30,365 nucleotides of DNA from DAOSEK01 sp035363095 (GCA_035363095.1 DAOSEK010000012.1:1-30365); one strand, 5' to 3'. Positions 16,435 through 25,080 are shown, counted from the first letter of the stretch. Numbers and translations are program-made. The notes: generated from the sequence alone by a model not told the origin.

Positions 16435-16733
16435 ATTATGCGTTTGTTCAAAGTGATATTATGTGTTTATTCTAAGTGTCATTATGCACTTGTTCTATGG
16501 GATATTACATATTTATTCCAAGTGTCATTATGCGTTGTTCTAAGTGATATTATGTGTTTATTCCAAGTGTCATTATGCGCTTGTTCTAAGGGATATTATG
16601 TGTTTATTCCAAGTCTCATTATGCGTTTGTTCAAAGTGATATTATGTGTTTATTCCAAGTGTCATTATGCGCTTGTTCTAAGTGATATTATGTCCGTATT
16701 TTAAGCTTCATTATGAATGTTATTATATTCTTG
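16435..16733. repeat. 46-bp higher-order tandem array made of alternating 23-bp units, upstream of gyrB
   Basis: ATTATG (once ATTACA) recurs at 16435, 16458, 16481, 16504, 16527, 16549, 16572, 16595, 16618, 16641, 16664, 16687 and 16710. The spacing is 23 bp except one step of 22. Two unit types alternate strictly: A continues CGCTTGTTCTAAGTGAT and B continues TGTTTATTCCAAGTGTC. The repeat period is thus 46 bp, with about six and a half periods. The last unit, far from gyrB, is degenerate. The array begins 47 bp before the gyrB ATG, so it abuts or overlaps the promoter. An 88-codon open frame across it is a by-product. The gap continues to 16903 with no gene. Confidence 0.92.
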
Positions 16734-16903
16734 ATTATACGATTTATCTCTCTGAAAAAGAAATATTAGGCTTATTTATAAATCTTTGGATTAATTTCTC
16801 GTCGATAAAGAATTGATTAAAAGGATTTAAAAAGACTTATTTAGAAAGAAGGTAAAGAAATTAAAGAAATTAGAAAAAGCAAAATAAAATGTAAAAAAAT
16901 AAA

Positions 16904-17635
16904 TTAAAAAAGCTTAGACGGTCCCCAAAAGTTAGCATCTTTAGGTTTAAAAGTTATTTTCATATCTTTACCACGAATAGTTATAGTTAAACGACCAAAT
17001 TTATCAGGGATAGTTATATCAGGAGTAGTTATATATGGCGGTTGGCTGGAGCAATAAATTGTTTGCATTTTGCCGGCAAAATCAACAAAAGTGTCAACTA
17101 CTTTTCTTGCATAATCTGCCGTAATCTGTTTAGGATCTTTTAGTAGGTTAGATAGCTCGTACACATTACCTATGATTACAGTCTCTTTGGTGAATTTATC
17201 GCTTTCATTCTCCTTTGCATAACTATCTATTATTTCAACATCATAACTCTTAATTGTTGAGAGTAACTCTTCTATTCTAGATTTTCTTTCAGTAGATATT
17301 TCTCTTGTAAAATCTCCTAAGGATTCAGCTTGAGTTATCGCTTCTAAGTAAAGCTCTTTTACTTCTTTAGGTTGCACTTTGCTCATTAAATTAGCAAGTA
17401 ATTCTATAGAACACACAGGGAAATAACGAACAATTTTTAAATTATCTATCTCTACTTCTCTAGTTGATTTTACATAAGGGTCAAATCCCTTTCCAAGCAC
17501 ATCACTTACATATTCATTTTGATATAATGGATCAGAGTTTTCACCAGCCTTGGCACGTTCAAATAACCGTTTAAGGAGTGCATCCAGTTGATCCCCATCT
17601 GAACCATGACTTTTTCCATCCTGCGAGTTTGTCAT
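16904..17635 (-). CDS. hypothetical soluble protein
   Basis: This 243-residue protein is not one I recognise. A Gly/Asp-rich head (MTNSQDGKSHGSDGDQLDAL) leads into a helical, charged middle (about residues 15-200) without membrane segments. The C-terminal 45 residues look beta-rich (FGRLTITIRGKDMKITFKPK) and end NFWGPSKLF. Codon use (more CCA, GGA and GCA, fewer long T runs in the coding strand) seems slightly different from its neighbours, so a transferred gene is possible; this is an impression, not a count. AGGTGAT about six bases before the ATG is a good ribosome binding site. It lies alone between the gyrB repeat array and ABCE1. Confidence 0.6.
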   Translation of the reverse strand: MTNSQDGKSHGSDGDQLDALLKRLFERAKAGENSDPLYQNEYVSDVLGKGFDPYVKSTREVEIDNLKIVRYFPVCSIELLANLMSKVQPKEVKELYLEAITQAESLGDFTREISTERKSRIEELLSTIKSYDVEIIDSYAKENESDKFTKETVIIGNVYELSNLLKDPKQITADYARKVVDTFVDFAGKMQTIYCSSQPPYITTPDITIPDKFGRLTITIRGKDMKITFKPKDANFWGPSKLF

Positions 17636-17847
17636 ATTTAAATCACCTAAACCTATTGTATTTATTTTAAATATATAAACTTAATCACAATATGAAGTGT
17701 AAAATGTTGAAAAGTAAGACAGATTTTAGAAGGATTACAAATCAGTCTGTGTAATTCACTGGTTTTTGCTTTTTTATACTTGGTTTTTTACTTTATTTTT
17801 AGGCACTAAATCCTTAATCTTGGCCAAAGACCATTATTACAAACGAC

Positions 17848-19614
17848 TCAACCATAATAATACTTTCCTTCATGCTTTTGCTTTACATCAAGCTGTGAGC
17901 CTTCTTTATTTGCTCTTGGACGCTTTGAATCTATATCCCTTCTAAATGTTATTTCTAGCTCTTTTAGGAAGCTATTCATTCCCTCTTCCATCTCAATGGG
18001 GCCAATACATTCGCCAGATATAGAAGGCTTGCCTTTAAAGACAAACAAAAGGCTTGAAACATTATCAATAAAAAGAAGATCGTGATCAATTATTACTGCA
18101 GATTTTTCCTTGATATCAATTAGTGTAGAGATTGTTTTTGCAACAATAAGTCTTTGTTCTACATCAAGATATGCGCTTGGCTCATCTAGTAAGTATATGT
18201 CGGCGTCTGCACTTAGCGTTTTTGCAATCATTACCCGCTGAAGCTCTCCTCCTGATAATTCTGAGAGTTTTCTGTCAAGCAAAAGGTCAAGCTCAAAGGG
18301 CTTTATTAATTGGCTTGAGAACTGCGAGATTGCATCTTTTAGGAATAGTCTAACAATTTCATCATTTTTAACTTCAATGTATTGTGGCTTATAAGATATT
18401 TTTGCCTCTTTTGAGATCTCGCCTAAATCAGGCTTAATCTCTCCTGCAAGTATTCTCATAAGGGTAGTCTTTCCAATTCCGTTCTCTCCTAAAACACCAA
18501 TCATCCCTTTTTTTGGAATCTGTCCATCTGAGGCATTCATGTTAAAATTGCCAAGTTTTTTTGAAAGGCTTTGCCAAGAGATTATGGACTCTTCTTTTTT
18601 GAGCATTAAAGGAGGCCTTGAGTAGAATTTTAATTCGTGGTCTCTAAATCTTATATTTTCTTCTTTTAAAAAGCCTAAAAGATAGACATTGATTCCATCC
18701 CTTATGGTTTTTGGAAGGCTTACTACACCATAAACTCCTGGCTCTCCGTAAAGTATGTGAACTATATCTGCCATGTAGTCCAAAACTACAAGGTCGTGTT
18801 CTACAACAAGAATTGAGATTTCAGGGTTTAGTTGGCTTCTTAGAAATTTAGCTATTGCAATCCTTTGTTTTATATCCAAAAAGGAAGTGGGCTCATCTAA
18901 AATGAATACATTAGCTTTTTTCAAAAAGCATCCTGCAATTGCTATCTTTTGAAGCTCTCCACCAGAAAGCTCATTTATTTTTCTATCAAATATATTTTCT
19001 ATTTTCAATAGAGATGAAATCTCTGATAGCTTGTTTGTTTCGTCTGCTTTTATGAGAAGGTCTTTTACAGTGCAAGAATACCTTTTTGCTAAAAGGTCCA
19101 CTTTTTGAAGTTTGTAACTAATTGTTATCTCTTTTCTTTTAAGTTTTTCAAAAAAGAGTTGGGCTTCTGTCCCTTTGAATTTATCTATAAGCTCATCAAA
19201 GCTTTGGTTTTCATCGTGATCTTCAGAACCGAAATTAGGTTTTAAAAGCCCAGCAAGAATCTGGATTGCTGTTGTTTTTCCAATTCCATTTCTTCCTATA
19301 ACACCTACTACTTTTCCAAATACAGGAAGTGGTAGATTATACAAATGAAAGCCATTCATCCCATACCTGTGAATAGGGTCTTTTTGAAGCTCTGAGGGGA
19401 GATTAATTATTGAGATTGCTTTAAAGGGACATCTGTTTGAACAAATACCACATCCTGTGCATTGTAATTCATCTATTGAAGCCTTGCTATGATCATCTTT
19501 AGATATGCATTCTTCCCCCATTCTGTTAATTGGACAAAGTTTCATGCATAAATCATTACAGCTTAAAGGATTACATTTCTCTTTTTTTATTACAGCTATT
19601 CTTTTTTTACTCAT
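17848..19614 (-). CDS. abce1: ribosome recycling ATPase ABCE1 (Rli1)
   Basis: ABCE1 splits ribosomes into subunits after termination and rescue. The 588-residue protein is complete. N-terminal iron-sulfur region: CNPLSCNDLCMKLCP (residues 14-28) and CTGCGICSNRCP (52-63), eight cysteines for two [4Fe-4S] clusters. First ATPase: Walker A GRNGIGKTT (107-115), signature LSGGELQKIAIA, Walker B VFILDEPTSFLD. Second ATPase: GENGIGKTTLM, LSGGELQRVMIA, IYLLDEPSAYLD. Both NBDs end with intact His switches (VVEHD and VIDHD). TTTAAATA is centred about 25 bases before the ATG, so the transcript is probably leaderless. This protein is found only in archaea and eukaryotes and is a firm domain marker here. 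Confidence 0.98.
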   Translation of the reverse strand: MSKKRIAVIKKEKCNPLSCNDLCMKLCPINRMGEECISKDDHSKASIDELQCTGCGICSNRCPFKAISIINLPSELQKDPIHRYGMNGFHLYNLPLPVFGKVVGVIGRNGIGKTTAIQILAGLLKPNFGSEDHDENQSFDELIDKFKGTEAQLFFEKLKRKEITISYKLQKVDLLAKRYSCTVKDLLIKADETNKLSEISSLLKIENIFDRKINELSGGELQKIAIAGCFLKKANVFILDEPTSFLDIKQRIAIAKFLRSQLNPEISILVVEHDLVVLDYMADIVHILYGEPGVYGVVSLPKTIRDGINVYLLGFLKEENIRFRDHELKFYSRPPLMLKKEESIISWQSLSKKLGNFNMNASDGQIPKKGMIGVLGENGIGKTTLMRILAGEIKPDLGEISKEAKISYKPQYIEVKNDEIVRLFLKDAISQFSSQLIKPFELDLLLDRKLSELSGGELQRVMIAKTLSADADIYLLDEPSAYLDVEQRLIVAKTISTLIDIKEKSAVIIDHDLLFIDNVSSLLFVFKGKPSISGECIGPIEMEEGMNSFLKELEITFRRDIDSKRPRANKEGSQLDVKQKHEGKYYYG

Positions 19615-19732
19615 ATTAAATTAAGAATTATCTTTTATTTAAAAATTAATTGATTAGAAAATGTTTTTGATAGCAAATGTTTAGCAAAAAAGCGGTTTTC
19701 AAGCAAGTATTTAGACTTTTTTAGGATTTTAC

Positions 19733-20824
19733 TCAAAGGTTAAAAACATCTATTTTTTTTCCATCACAATAAAGAGTAATATCCCTAAAAACTTGGTCTA
19801 GATGAATGGAAGCAAAAACTCTTCCAGAAAACCAGTAATTTGAGCCTAGCGCAATATGTGCAGTTCCTAAAACTTTTTCATCAATGATAGTTGTGCCTAT
19901 TATTTTTGCACTGGGGTTTAGTCCAATTCCAATTTCTCCAATTTTATTAATTCCAAAGTGCCCCTGTTTGGAGTTTTCTTTTTTTTTAAGACAATCATAG
20001 AGATCATGAGCAGCTTTTCCTCCAGAGATTGAAAGAACGCTCCCTTTACTAATCTTTATTTTAATTTGTTCTGATTTTGATTTTATTAGGTTTACACCTG
20101 AGACAAATCTTGAGCTTCCATCGATTACTACTATGCCATCAACCTTATCTTTATTTGGAGCAAAAAATACTTCTCCACCTGGAAGGTTACCGCCTAAACC
20201 GACTTTCTCATACATCCCATCACTACTTATTGCAAAACTGTTGCTTTTATCTGCGATAATATCAGTTCCTGCTTTGCTTGTAATTCTAACTGTTTCGCTA
20301 CAGTTTAAAATATCCCTTAATTTATTGTGTTTTAATCGCATCTTAGGATAATCAACATCTAAGGCATTTAAAAGATAGGGAAAATATTTCAAAGAGATGT
20401 AGCCCAAACTTGATGTCGTTGTGAACCTATGGCCTTTAGTTGAACAAAACCTCCTAAAAGATTGCCCTATTGTTGAAAGCGTACCAAGCCTATCTGATAA
20501 GTTTAACATCACAATGCTTTTATCAGGTAAAAGTTTTAAAGCTGTCTGCAGGTCTTCTGATGGGGGCTTTTTACCTATTCCTACTTCATCAACCATTAAA
20601 ATTGGACGTATACCAAGCTTTAATGCAGAAAGATAGTAGCCAGCAGTAACCATAGGGGCAATTGTATTTTCTTCAAATCCACTGTCCCCAACAAGCATCA
20701 AATGGTCCCCTTTTTTTAAGTCTAAAGCACCCTTCAGAATTCTTTTTAATATAGGAACATAGTCTGAAACCAAATCGAAAAATCCCTTGCGTTTTAAGAA
20801 TTGTATACTTTGGATTTGGTTCAT
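19733..20824 (-). CDS. M29-type (AmpS/aminopeptidase T-like) metallopeptidase
   Basis: The 363-residue protein resembles the M29 aminopeptidase family (COG2309), which removes N-terminal residues using a dinuclear metal site. The conserved regions are NLPGGEVFFAPNKDKVDG (about 233-250), GEIGIGLNPSAK (about 299-310) and the C-terminal block LGTAHIALGSNYWFSGRVFA followed by SIHLD, where His and Asp are metal ligands. The N-terminal half is the Rossmann-like domain of the family (KGDHLMLVGDSGFEENTIA). Only the order and spacing of these motifs support the call; substrate is unknown. A TTTTTTAAAAAG box lies close to the ATG. It sits on its own between ABCE1 and archease, on the same strand. Confidence 0.75.
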   Translation of the reverse strand: MNQIQSIQFLKRKGFFDLVSDYVPILKRILKGALDLKKGDHLMLVGDSGFEENTIAPMVTAGYYLSALKLGIRPILMVDEVGIGKKPPSEDLQTALKLLPDKSIVMLNLSDRLGTLSTIGQSFRRFCSTKGHRFTTTSSLGYISLKYFPYLLNALDVDYPKMRLKHNKLRDILNCSETVRITSKAGTDIIADKSNSFAISSDGMYEKVGLGGNLPGGEVFFAPNKDKVDGIVVIDGSSRFVSGVNLIKSKSEQIKIKISKGSVLSISGGKAAHDLYDCLKKKENSKQGHFGINKIGEIGIGLNPSAKIIGTTIIDEKVLGTAHIALGSNYWFSGRVFASIHLDQVFRDITLYCDGKKIDVFNL

Positions 20825-21018
20825 TTTAGACTCTTTTTAAAAAACTTATTTTTAAAATTAACGATTTTGTAAAATTAAAAGCCCAAAAGTAAAAAATGTA
20901 TGTTGAGTAAACCACACTTGTTTGTTTTGAAAAAAAACTAAAATAGAAAAATAGTGTAATGCTTTTAAGAGAACATTATTTTTAGGATCTTATATCTATT
21001 AATTACGGCATATTAACT

Positions 21019-21513
21019 TCAAACATCAACACAGACTTGTGCTATGTATCTTGAGTTTGTTAAAGTGATCTTTAAGTTATGTAAGGTTATTGCTTTTATG
21101 TGAACCTTAGATGCTTTTTTATTGATATTTGAGCCAAAGCATTCACAAAAAAGCTTGTATTCATTTTCAAGAATGTTATTTTGAATATTATTTTGACTAG
21201 GATAATTTTTCTCTTCAATTTTTAGGGTAAAATCTGAAAAAAACATCTCCTTGGTATCAATTAAAAGAAGTATTTTTGATAAAAAATCATAAAGTAGTAT
21301 CTCAGGTTTTCCAAACATTTCAAATTTAACACACTTAATCTTAGGCACCATGTTAATATCGCAAGTAATAGATGACAAAGCTAAAGCACACGAAGAAAAA
21401 AGCGTATTTAGATCCTTTCCATACCCTTCAAAAGAGATATCAGATTTTATGTTGTCAACTATGCGAAAATTTTGCGGATAGTTATTTTTTATAGAGGGAT
21501 TTTTCATTTTCAA
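21019..21513 (-). CDS. archease (RtcB ligase activator)
   Basis: Archease speeds guanylylation and turnover of the RNA ligase RtcB in tRNA splicing and repair. The 164-residue protein follows the family pattern: SDISFEGYGKDLNTLFSSCA (usual form TADIGIEVYGKDLEELF), EILLYDFLSKILLLIDTKEM (usual LLVDWLNELLYLFDTE), IKAITLHNLKI (usual EIKAVTYHNLEI) and a terminal IAQVCVDV. The His usually two residues before the first Asp is changed (NIKSD). A poorly conserved, Asn-rich loop lies near residues 95-120. The ATG at 21513 is used; a second ATG lies two codons on. RtcB itself is not in the window. Confidence 0.85.
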   Translation of the reverse strand: MKMKNPSIKNNYPQNFRIVDNIKSDISFEGYGKDLNTLFSSCALALSSITCDINMVPKIKCVKFEMFGKPEILLYDFLSKILLLIDTKEMFFSDFTLKIEEKNYPSQNNIQNNILENEYKLFCECFGSNINKKASKVHIKAITLHNLKITLTNSRYIAQVCVDV

Positions 21514-21536
21514 ATCATTTAAGATTAATATAAATT

Positions 21537-21800
21537 AATGCAAAACCTCGGCATAAATGGCGAAGTTTTTCGTGAATAGTCGAGGTTAATCCTTGCATGA
21601 ATCCGTCTATTCAAACTTTTGGCTTGAAAAATCAACAACCTCATCCTAAAAGGCATGGTATGTTGGTAATATAAAAGCATGCGCTGTATTAAAGCGAGGT
21701 TGTTGATTACAAAAAAGCGTACCGAGTCCTTTTGTTGAAACACGAGGTATGCTTTTCTATTGACCAAAGTATGCAAAATGAGCGAGGATTTCATGAAATC
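21537..21800 (-). repeat. Dispersed repeat copy R5 (reverse orientation, module inserted in core)
   Basis: Read on the minus strand, this copy starts with GATTTCATGAAATC (21800-21787) and runs to TTTGGTC. It then carries the ~130-bp module also seen in R1 before resuming at TTTCAAGCCAAAAGTTTGAA. The end is AACCTCG ... CGAGGTT, a perfect 7-bp stem. The module arms AATCAACAACCTC and complement are at 21630-21642 and 21696-21708. The module is about 90% identical by eye to that of R1. A 96-codon frame across it (21525-21815) shares a peptide with a frame in R1 only because the DNA is repeated. Confidence 0.85.
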
Positions 21801-21854
21801 AGTTATTAGGCCCATTGATTTAAAATGTTTTAAATGAATTGGTTTTAAAATGAA

Positions 21855-22982
21855 TTAGTTTTTTAATACAAAGATATAATGGCCTTCTTCAAAAGGCTCT
21901 AAACAACGATAATCAACAAGCGTCATATTTTTCTCCAATATGGGCTTAATCTTTGAAAAGACAGCCTTTGGGCTTAAACGTACGTCAATACTCCTTGTTT
22001 TAAGCGATAATATTCCAAATCCGCCGTCCTTTAGGATAATTTTACAGTTATCAAAAAAAATATCTATTTGATCTTTTTGAGAGATATCTTGAAATATCAC
22101 ATCACAAATTCCTGTTATTGGAAAATATGATTTAGGATATCTTGCATCGGCTAGTATTGGCAGGATATTTTCTCTTTGAAGGGATAGGAAATAAAGTTTT
22201 TTTGCAGGGATATCTGAAAACTCTATTGCGAAAACTATGCCCTCTTCCCCCAATATATCGGAGACATGGCTAACAGTAGTCCCACTAGAAGCTCCAAGGT
22301 ATAAAACTCTTTTACCCGGCAAAATTCCAATCTGAGAAATTCCATTATGTATTGCTGAACATATTTTAGAGCGTTTTGGGTCCCAGAAACGATAGGCTTC
22401 ATCATTAATGTTTATAATTTTTTCACCATACACGCTTTTGAAATCAACGCTTTTGGTGTATAATGAAAGCCCTTTTTTATAACTATTAAATCCTGAAGAA
22501 TCGTAGTAAACTCCTTTGAAGTGTTTATACTGCTCTAAATTAATTGACTTTCTTTGAAAGGATTTTTTAAAACCATTATTTGGGTTATTAGATTGACTAA
22601 AAGATTTTTTTGTTCTATTGATTTTTTTGGCATCAATCTTTGATGAACTCTTTATTGCTGAATTCTTTTTTGAAAAGCTATTTTTTGAAGGATTTTTGAT
22701 TGATAAATCTTTGTTGTGATAATTATTATTACTACCTGCTGTTAAATTAAAACCATTAGAATAAACATTATGATTATTCATTATAGATTTATTATTTGCG
22801 ATAGGTCTATCACTCGCTTGAAGATTTTTATAAGAATGAGATTTTTTGTTTGCATTAATATTTTTAGGGTTAAGACTTTTACTAGGGCTAAGGCTTTTAG
22901 TAGTGCTAAGACTTTTAGGACCAAATCTTTTTTGGTTGTTTTTATTAAATTCTTTTCCATATACTTTTCTTTTAGGTTTCAT
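21855..22982 (-). CDS. flpA: fibrillarin-like rRNA/tRNA 2'-O-methyltransferase with long N-terminal extension
   Basis: Fibrillarin is the SAM-dependent methyltransferase of the box C/D RNP, guided by small RNAs to 2'-OH sites. The catalytic part spans about residues 150-375: GVYYDSSG (usual GVY.ve.g), YRFWDPKRSKICSAIHNG (usual R.WdP.rSKL.A.i..G), the SAM site RVLYLGASSGTTVSHVSDI, FAIEFSD, ADARYP, DVIFQDISQKDQ and the tail FEEGHYIFVLKN. Archaeal fibrillarins are normally about 230 residues. Here a further ~145 residues rich in Lys, Asn and Ser precede the domain (KSLSTTKSLSPSKSLNPKN and similar), with no globular pattern. A GTGAT site lies about six bases before the ATG. It follows nop5 on the same strand after 155 bp. 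Confidence 0.95.
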   Translation of the reverse strand: MKPKRKVYGKEFNKNNQKRFGPKSLSTTKSLSPSKSLNPKNINANKKSHSYKNLQASDRPIANNKSIMNNHNVYSNGFNLTAGSNNNYHNKDLSIKNPSKNSFSKKNSAIKSSSKIDAKKINRTKKSFSQSNNPNNGFKKSFQRKSINLEQYKHFKGVYYDSSGFNSYKKGLSLYTKSVDFKSVYGEKIININDEAYRFWDPKRSKICSAIHNGISQIGILPGKRVLYLGASSGTTVSHVSDILGEEGIVFAIEFSDIPAKKLYFLSLQRENILPILADARYPKSYFPITGICDVIFQDISQKDQIDIFFDNCKIILKDGGFGILSLKTRSIDVRLSPKAVFSKIKPILEKNMTLVDYRCLEPFEEGHYIFVLKN

Positions 22983-23137
22983 TTAATATCACATTAAATC
23001 TTGATTGCTAATAACTTTTTGTTTTTGGATCATGGTTTGAACTAAATTTTTTTTACATTGTTTCTTTATATTATAATGAAAAATTTGATAAAAAATCTTT
23101 TTGAGTACTTTCAAAGTGAATATTTTTATTTGAAAGG

Positions 23138-24463
23138 TTATAGCTTTTCAGCTAATTTTAAAAGCTCTTTTTTTATTTTTTCAGATATTTTATTATCTTT
23201 AATATTGTTATTTGTTATATCAATCTCAGAATTTGTTTTGCAAGGTTTTGTTTTTGGTATTTGTTTTTTGGATGAAAATTGGTTTTGTGAATTTGTTTTT
23301 TGCTCAGCAATATTTTGTTTATTGCTATATTTATCCAAAGATTCATTATTTAAATTTTTAGGGAGATTACTATTTTTATTATGTTCATTACTGATAATGC
23401 TATTACTATTATCACTATTTCTATCAGAACATTTATTCACAAAACCATTGTTAGATTGAAGAGTATCAACATCTAGATATTCGCTAAAAAAGTCAACTTT
23501 AGCACAAATAGATATTTTATTTGCAAGTATTCTAGCAGCTTTTCCTTGATTTTTTCTTTTAGCTCTTAAAACAAAGGAATGGTTGTAAATATATCCGTGC
23601 TTTGGGTTTCGTCCACCTGATTTTAAGAATCTAAAAAAAGCATTTTCTGCCCCGAGTAGTTGAATTGTTGATGCAGGCATTTTCGCAAGTCTTTTTAAAG
23701 ATCCGGCTTTTGATATTAATTTGGATGCTATAATCTCGCCTAACAAGTTATAGAGATTTGGAGATATTATTAATAGTTTTGATCTTAAGAAATTTAACAT
23801 CTCTTCTTTTAGTTTAAACAGATAACTTAAAGACTTTGAATAAGATATTATGATTTTATATGATGCGTCATCAAAAGGTTTTGCAAGGGGTTCCTTTTGA
23901 ATCCAAGTGGTTATTTCTTCAAAGGATGTGCATTCTAATTCGGAAACAAAAAGGGCTGGATCCTTTTGAGAAGATATTTTTTGGGGAATGAATTCAAATA
24001 GGGCCTCTTGGGCTCTTTTAGAAATCTTATTTATCGAGTCATCTAGTTCTTCAATGCTTTTAACACTTGAAGATATTAGATTAAAATCTGGTGAATTAAG
24101 AGAAGCGTTGTTTTCAAAGATATTGAGAATCAATTCTTTAGATTTGGCAGATTCTTTTTTGTTTAAACTTAATTCATCTATTGTTGATTGTGCTTTTTGA
24201 AGAAGGTTTTTATCCTCAGAAATTTTTGCTTTTAAGATATTATCGTTATCTGGTGTCGTTAATTCTTTACATCCTAAGATCATTGAATTTTTATACTTTT
24301 TTAGCAGGGATCTTTCTTTATCCAGTATGGATTTGTTCATCAATTCTTTTAGATCATCTAAGGTTATAGGTATTCTTTCAATTATTTCAAAGTTGTTGTC
24401 AAAAACTATTACACCTAAGATACAGGAGTAAATATAATTAGTTACTTCAATTGTTTTTGCCAT
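23138..24463 (-). CDS. nop5: Nop5 (Nop56/58-like) box C/D RNP core protein
   Basis: Nop5 bridges L7Ae-bound guide RNA and fibrillarin in the box C/D methylation complex. The 441-residue protein has a diverged N-terminal fibrillarin-binding domain (1-~110), a coiled coil (~110-230) and the Nop domain: LYNLLGEIIASKLISKAGSL, KRLAKMPASTIQLLGAENAF and PKHGYIYNHSF (about 235-300), all close to the family consensus. After about residue 330 comes a ~110-residue low-complexity tail rich in Asn, Ser and Lys, ending in KKELLKLAEKL. A TATATAAAAA-like box (plus strand about 24495-24505) lies about 35-40 bases before the ATG, and AAGGT about ten bases before it. It is upstream of flpA and divergent from polB. 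Confidence 0.95.
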   Translation of the reverse strand: MAKTIEVTNYIYSCILGVIVFDNNFEIIERIPITLDDLKELMNKSILDKERSLLKKYKNSMILGCKELTTPDNDNILKAKISEDKNLLQKAQSTIDELSLNKKESAKSKELILNIFENNASLNSPDFNLISSSVKSIEELDDSINKISKRAQEALFEFIPQKISSQKDPALFVSELECTSFEEITTWIQKEPLAKPFDDASYKIIISYSKSLSYLFKLKEEMLNFLRSKLLIISPNLYNLLGEIIASKLISKAGSLKRLAKMPASTIQLLGAENAFFRFLKSGGRNPKHGYIYNHSFVLRAKRKNQGKAARILANKISICAKVDFFSEYLDVDTLQSNNGFVNKCSDRNSDNSNSIISNEHNKNSNLPKNLNNESLDKYSNKQNIAEQKTNSQNQFSSKKQIPKTKPCKTNSEIDITNNNIKDNKISEKIKKELLKLAEKL

Positions 24464-24545
24464 TGAATAATTTACCTTTGTTATTTTTTAAGTTTTTATA
24501 TGTAAGCTTATTTATTTGGTGTGCTTGTTTAATATGTATTTATAT

Positions 24546-24641
24546 GATGCATGCGCACAGTAGGTGATTGGACAAGATATGTTTAGGGAAAATGTGTATA
24601 CGATATATATTTATGTGATGCATGCGCACAGTAGGTGATTG
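24546..24641. repeat. 71-bp-spaced direct repeat with 25-bp perfect core
   Basis: The core GATGCATGCGCACAGTAGG plus TGATTG is identical at 24546-24570 and 24617-24641. Flanks are similar for most of the 71-bp period (TATTTATRTGATGC before; TTAGGG, ATGTG after). The core packs overlapping 6-bp palindromes (ATGCAT, GCATGC, TGCGCA). It is far less AT-rich than the surroundings and sits between the divergent nop5 and polB genes. It may be a paired protein-binding site or an origin-type element. Confidence 0.85.
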
Positions 24642-24711
24642 AGCAATGCATGATTAGGGGATATGTGAACTTGAGGGGTAATTTGTATTTTGGCTTTTTT
24701 TGTTATTTATA

Positions 24712-24829
24712 AATTGTTCTAAGAAGTTACACACTCTATTTTAATAATTTACACGCTTTGTTCTAATGACTTATGTGCTAGATTATAGGAATTTATATAC
24801 AATAGATTTACAATAGATTTTAGGACTGT
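24712..24829 (+). repeat. degenerate 22-bp tandem repeats upstream of polB
   Basis: TTAC/TTAT blocks recur at 24727, 24749, 24771 and 24793, exactly 22 bp apart. Units include TTACACGCTTTGTTCTAA and TTATGTGCTAGATTATAG. They resemble type-A units of the gyrB array (TTATGCGCTTGTTCTAAG), in the orientation that reads toward polB. The rest of the gap up to polB is AT-rich, with a TTATTG-type microsatellite at about 25000-25045 and a TTTTTTTAAGTA box near 24940. Confidence 0.7.
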
Positions 24830-25080
24830 GCAGTTTAAATGGGCATTATTGGGTTAGTTTAAGGAAAAATTTTCAAAAAATAGTTAAATCAGTTATATTA
24901 GTGTCATAGATATCGTTATCGTTTTGGTTATTGTTTTTTTTTAAGTATTTTTGCTAATTATGATGAGTTATTGTAATAATTACGTTGTTTTTTGCAATTG
25001 TTACTGTTATTATTGTTATTATTATTTGGTTGTTTGTTGTATTATTTCATTTAATCACAATAAATGCTATTATTAAAATT

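Noticed and set aside
16438..16704. 88-codon frame across the gyrB upstream array
   Set aside because: The translation is just the tandem repeat read in one frame; there is no ribosome binding site or protein-like pattern.
16435..16733. CRISPR array
   Set aside because: Units follow one another directly with no variable spacers, and no cas gene is in the window.
24955..24975. Box C (ATGATGA) of a C/D guide RNA near polB
   Set aside because: No CTGA box D or D' follows at a suitable distance.
24985..25080. Membrane-anchored form of PolB starting at a TTG
   Set aside because: The hydrophobic residues come from a TTATTG-type microsatellite; no family member has such a segment and ATG codons occur at 25081 and 25105 before the first conserved region.
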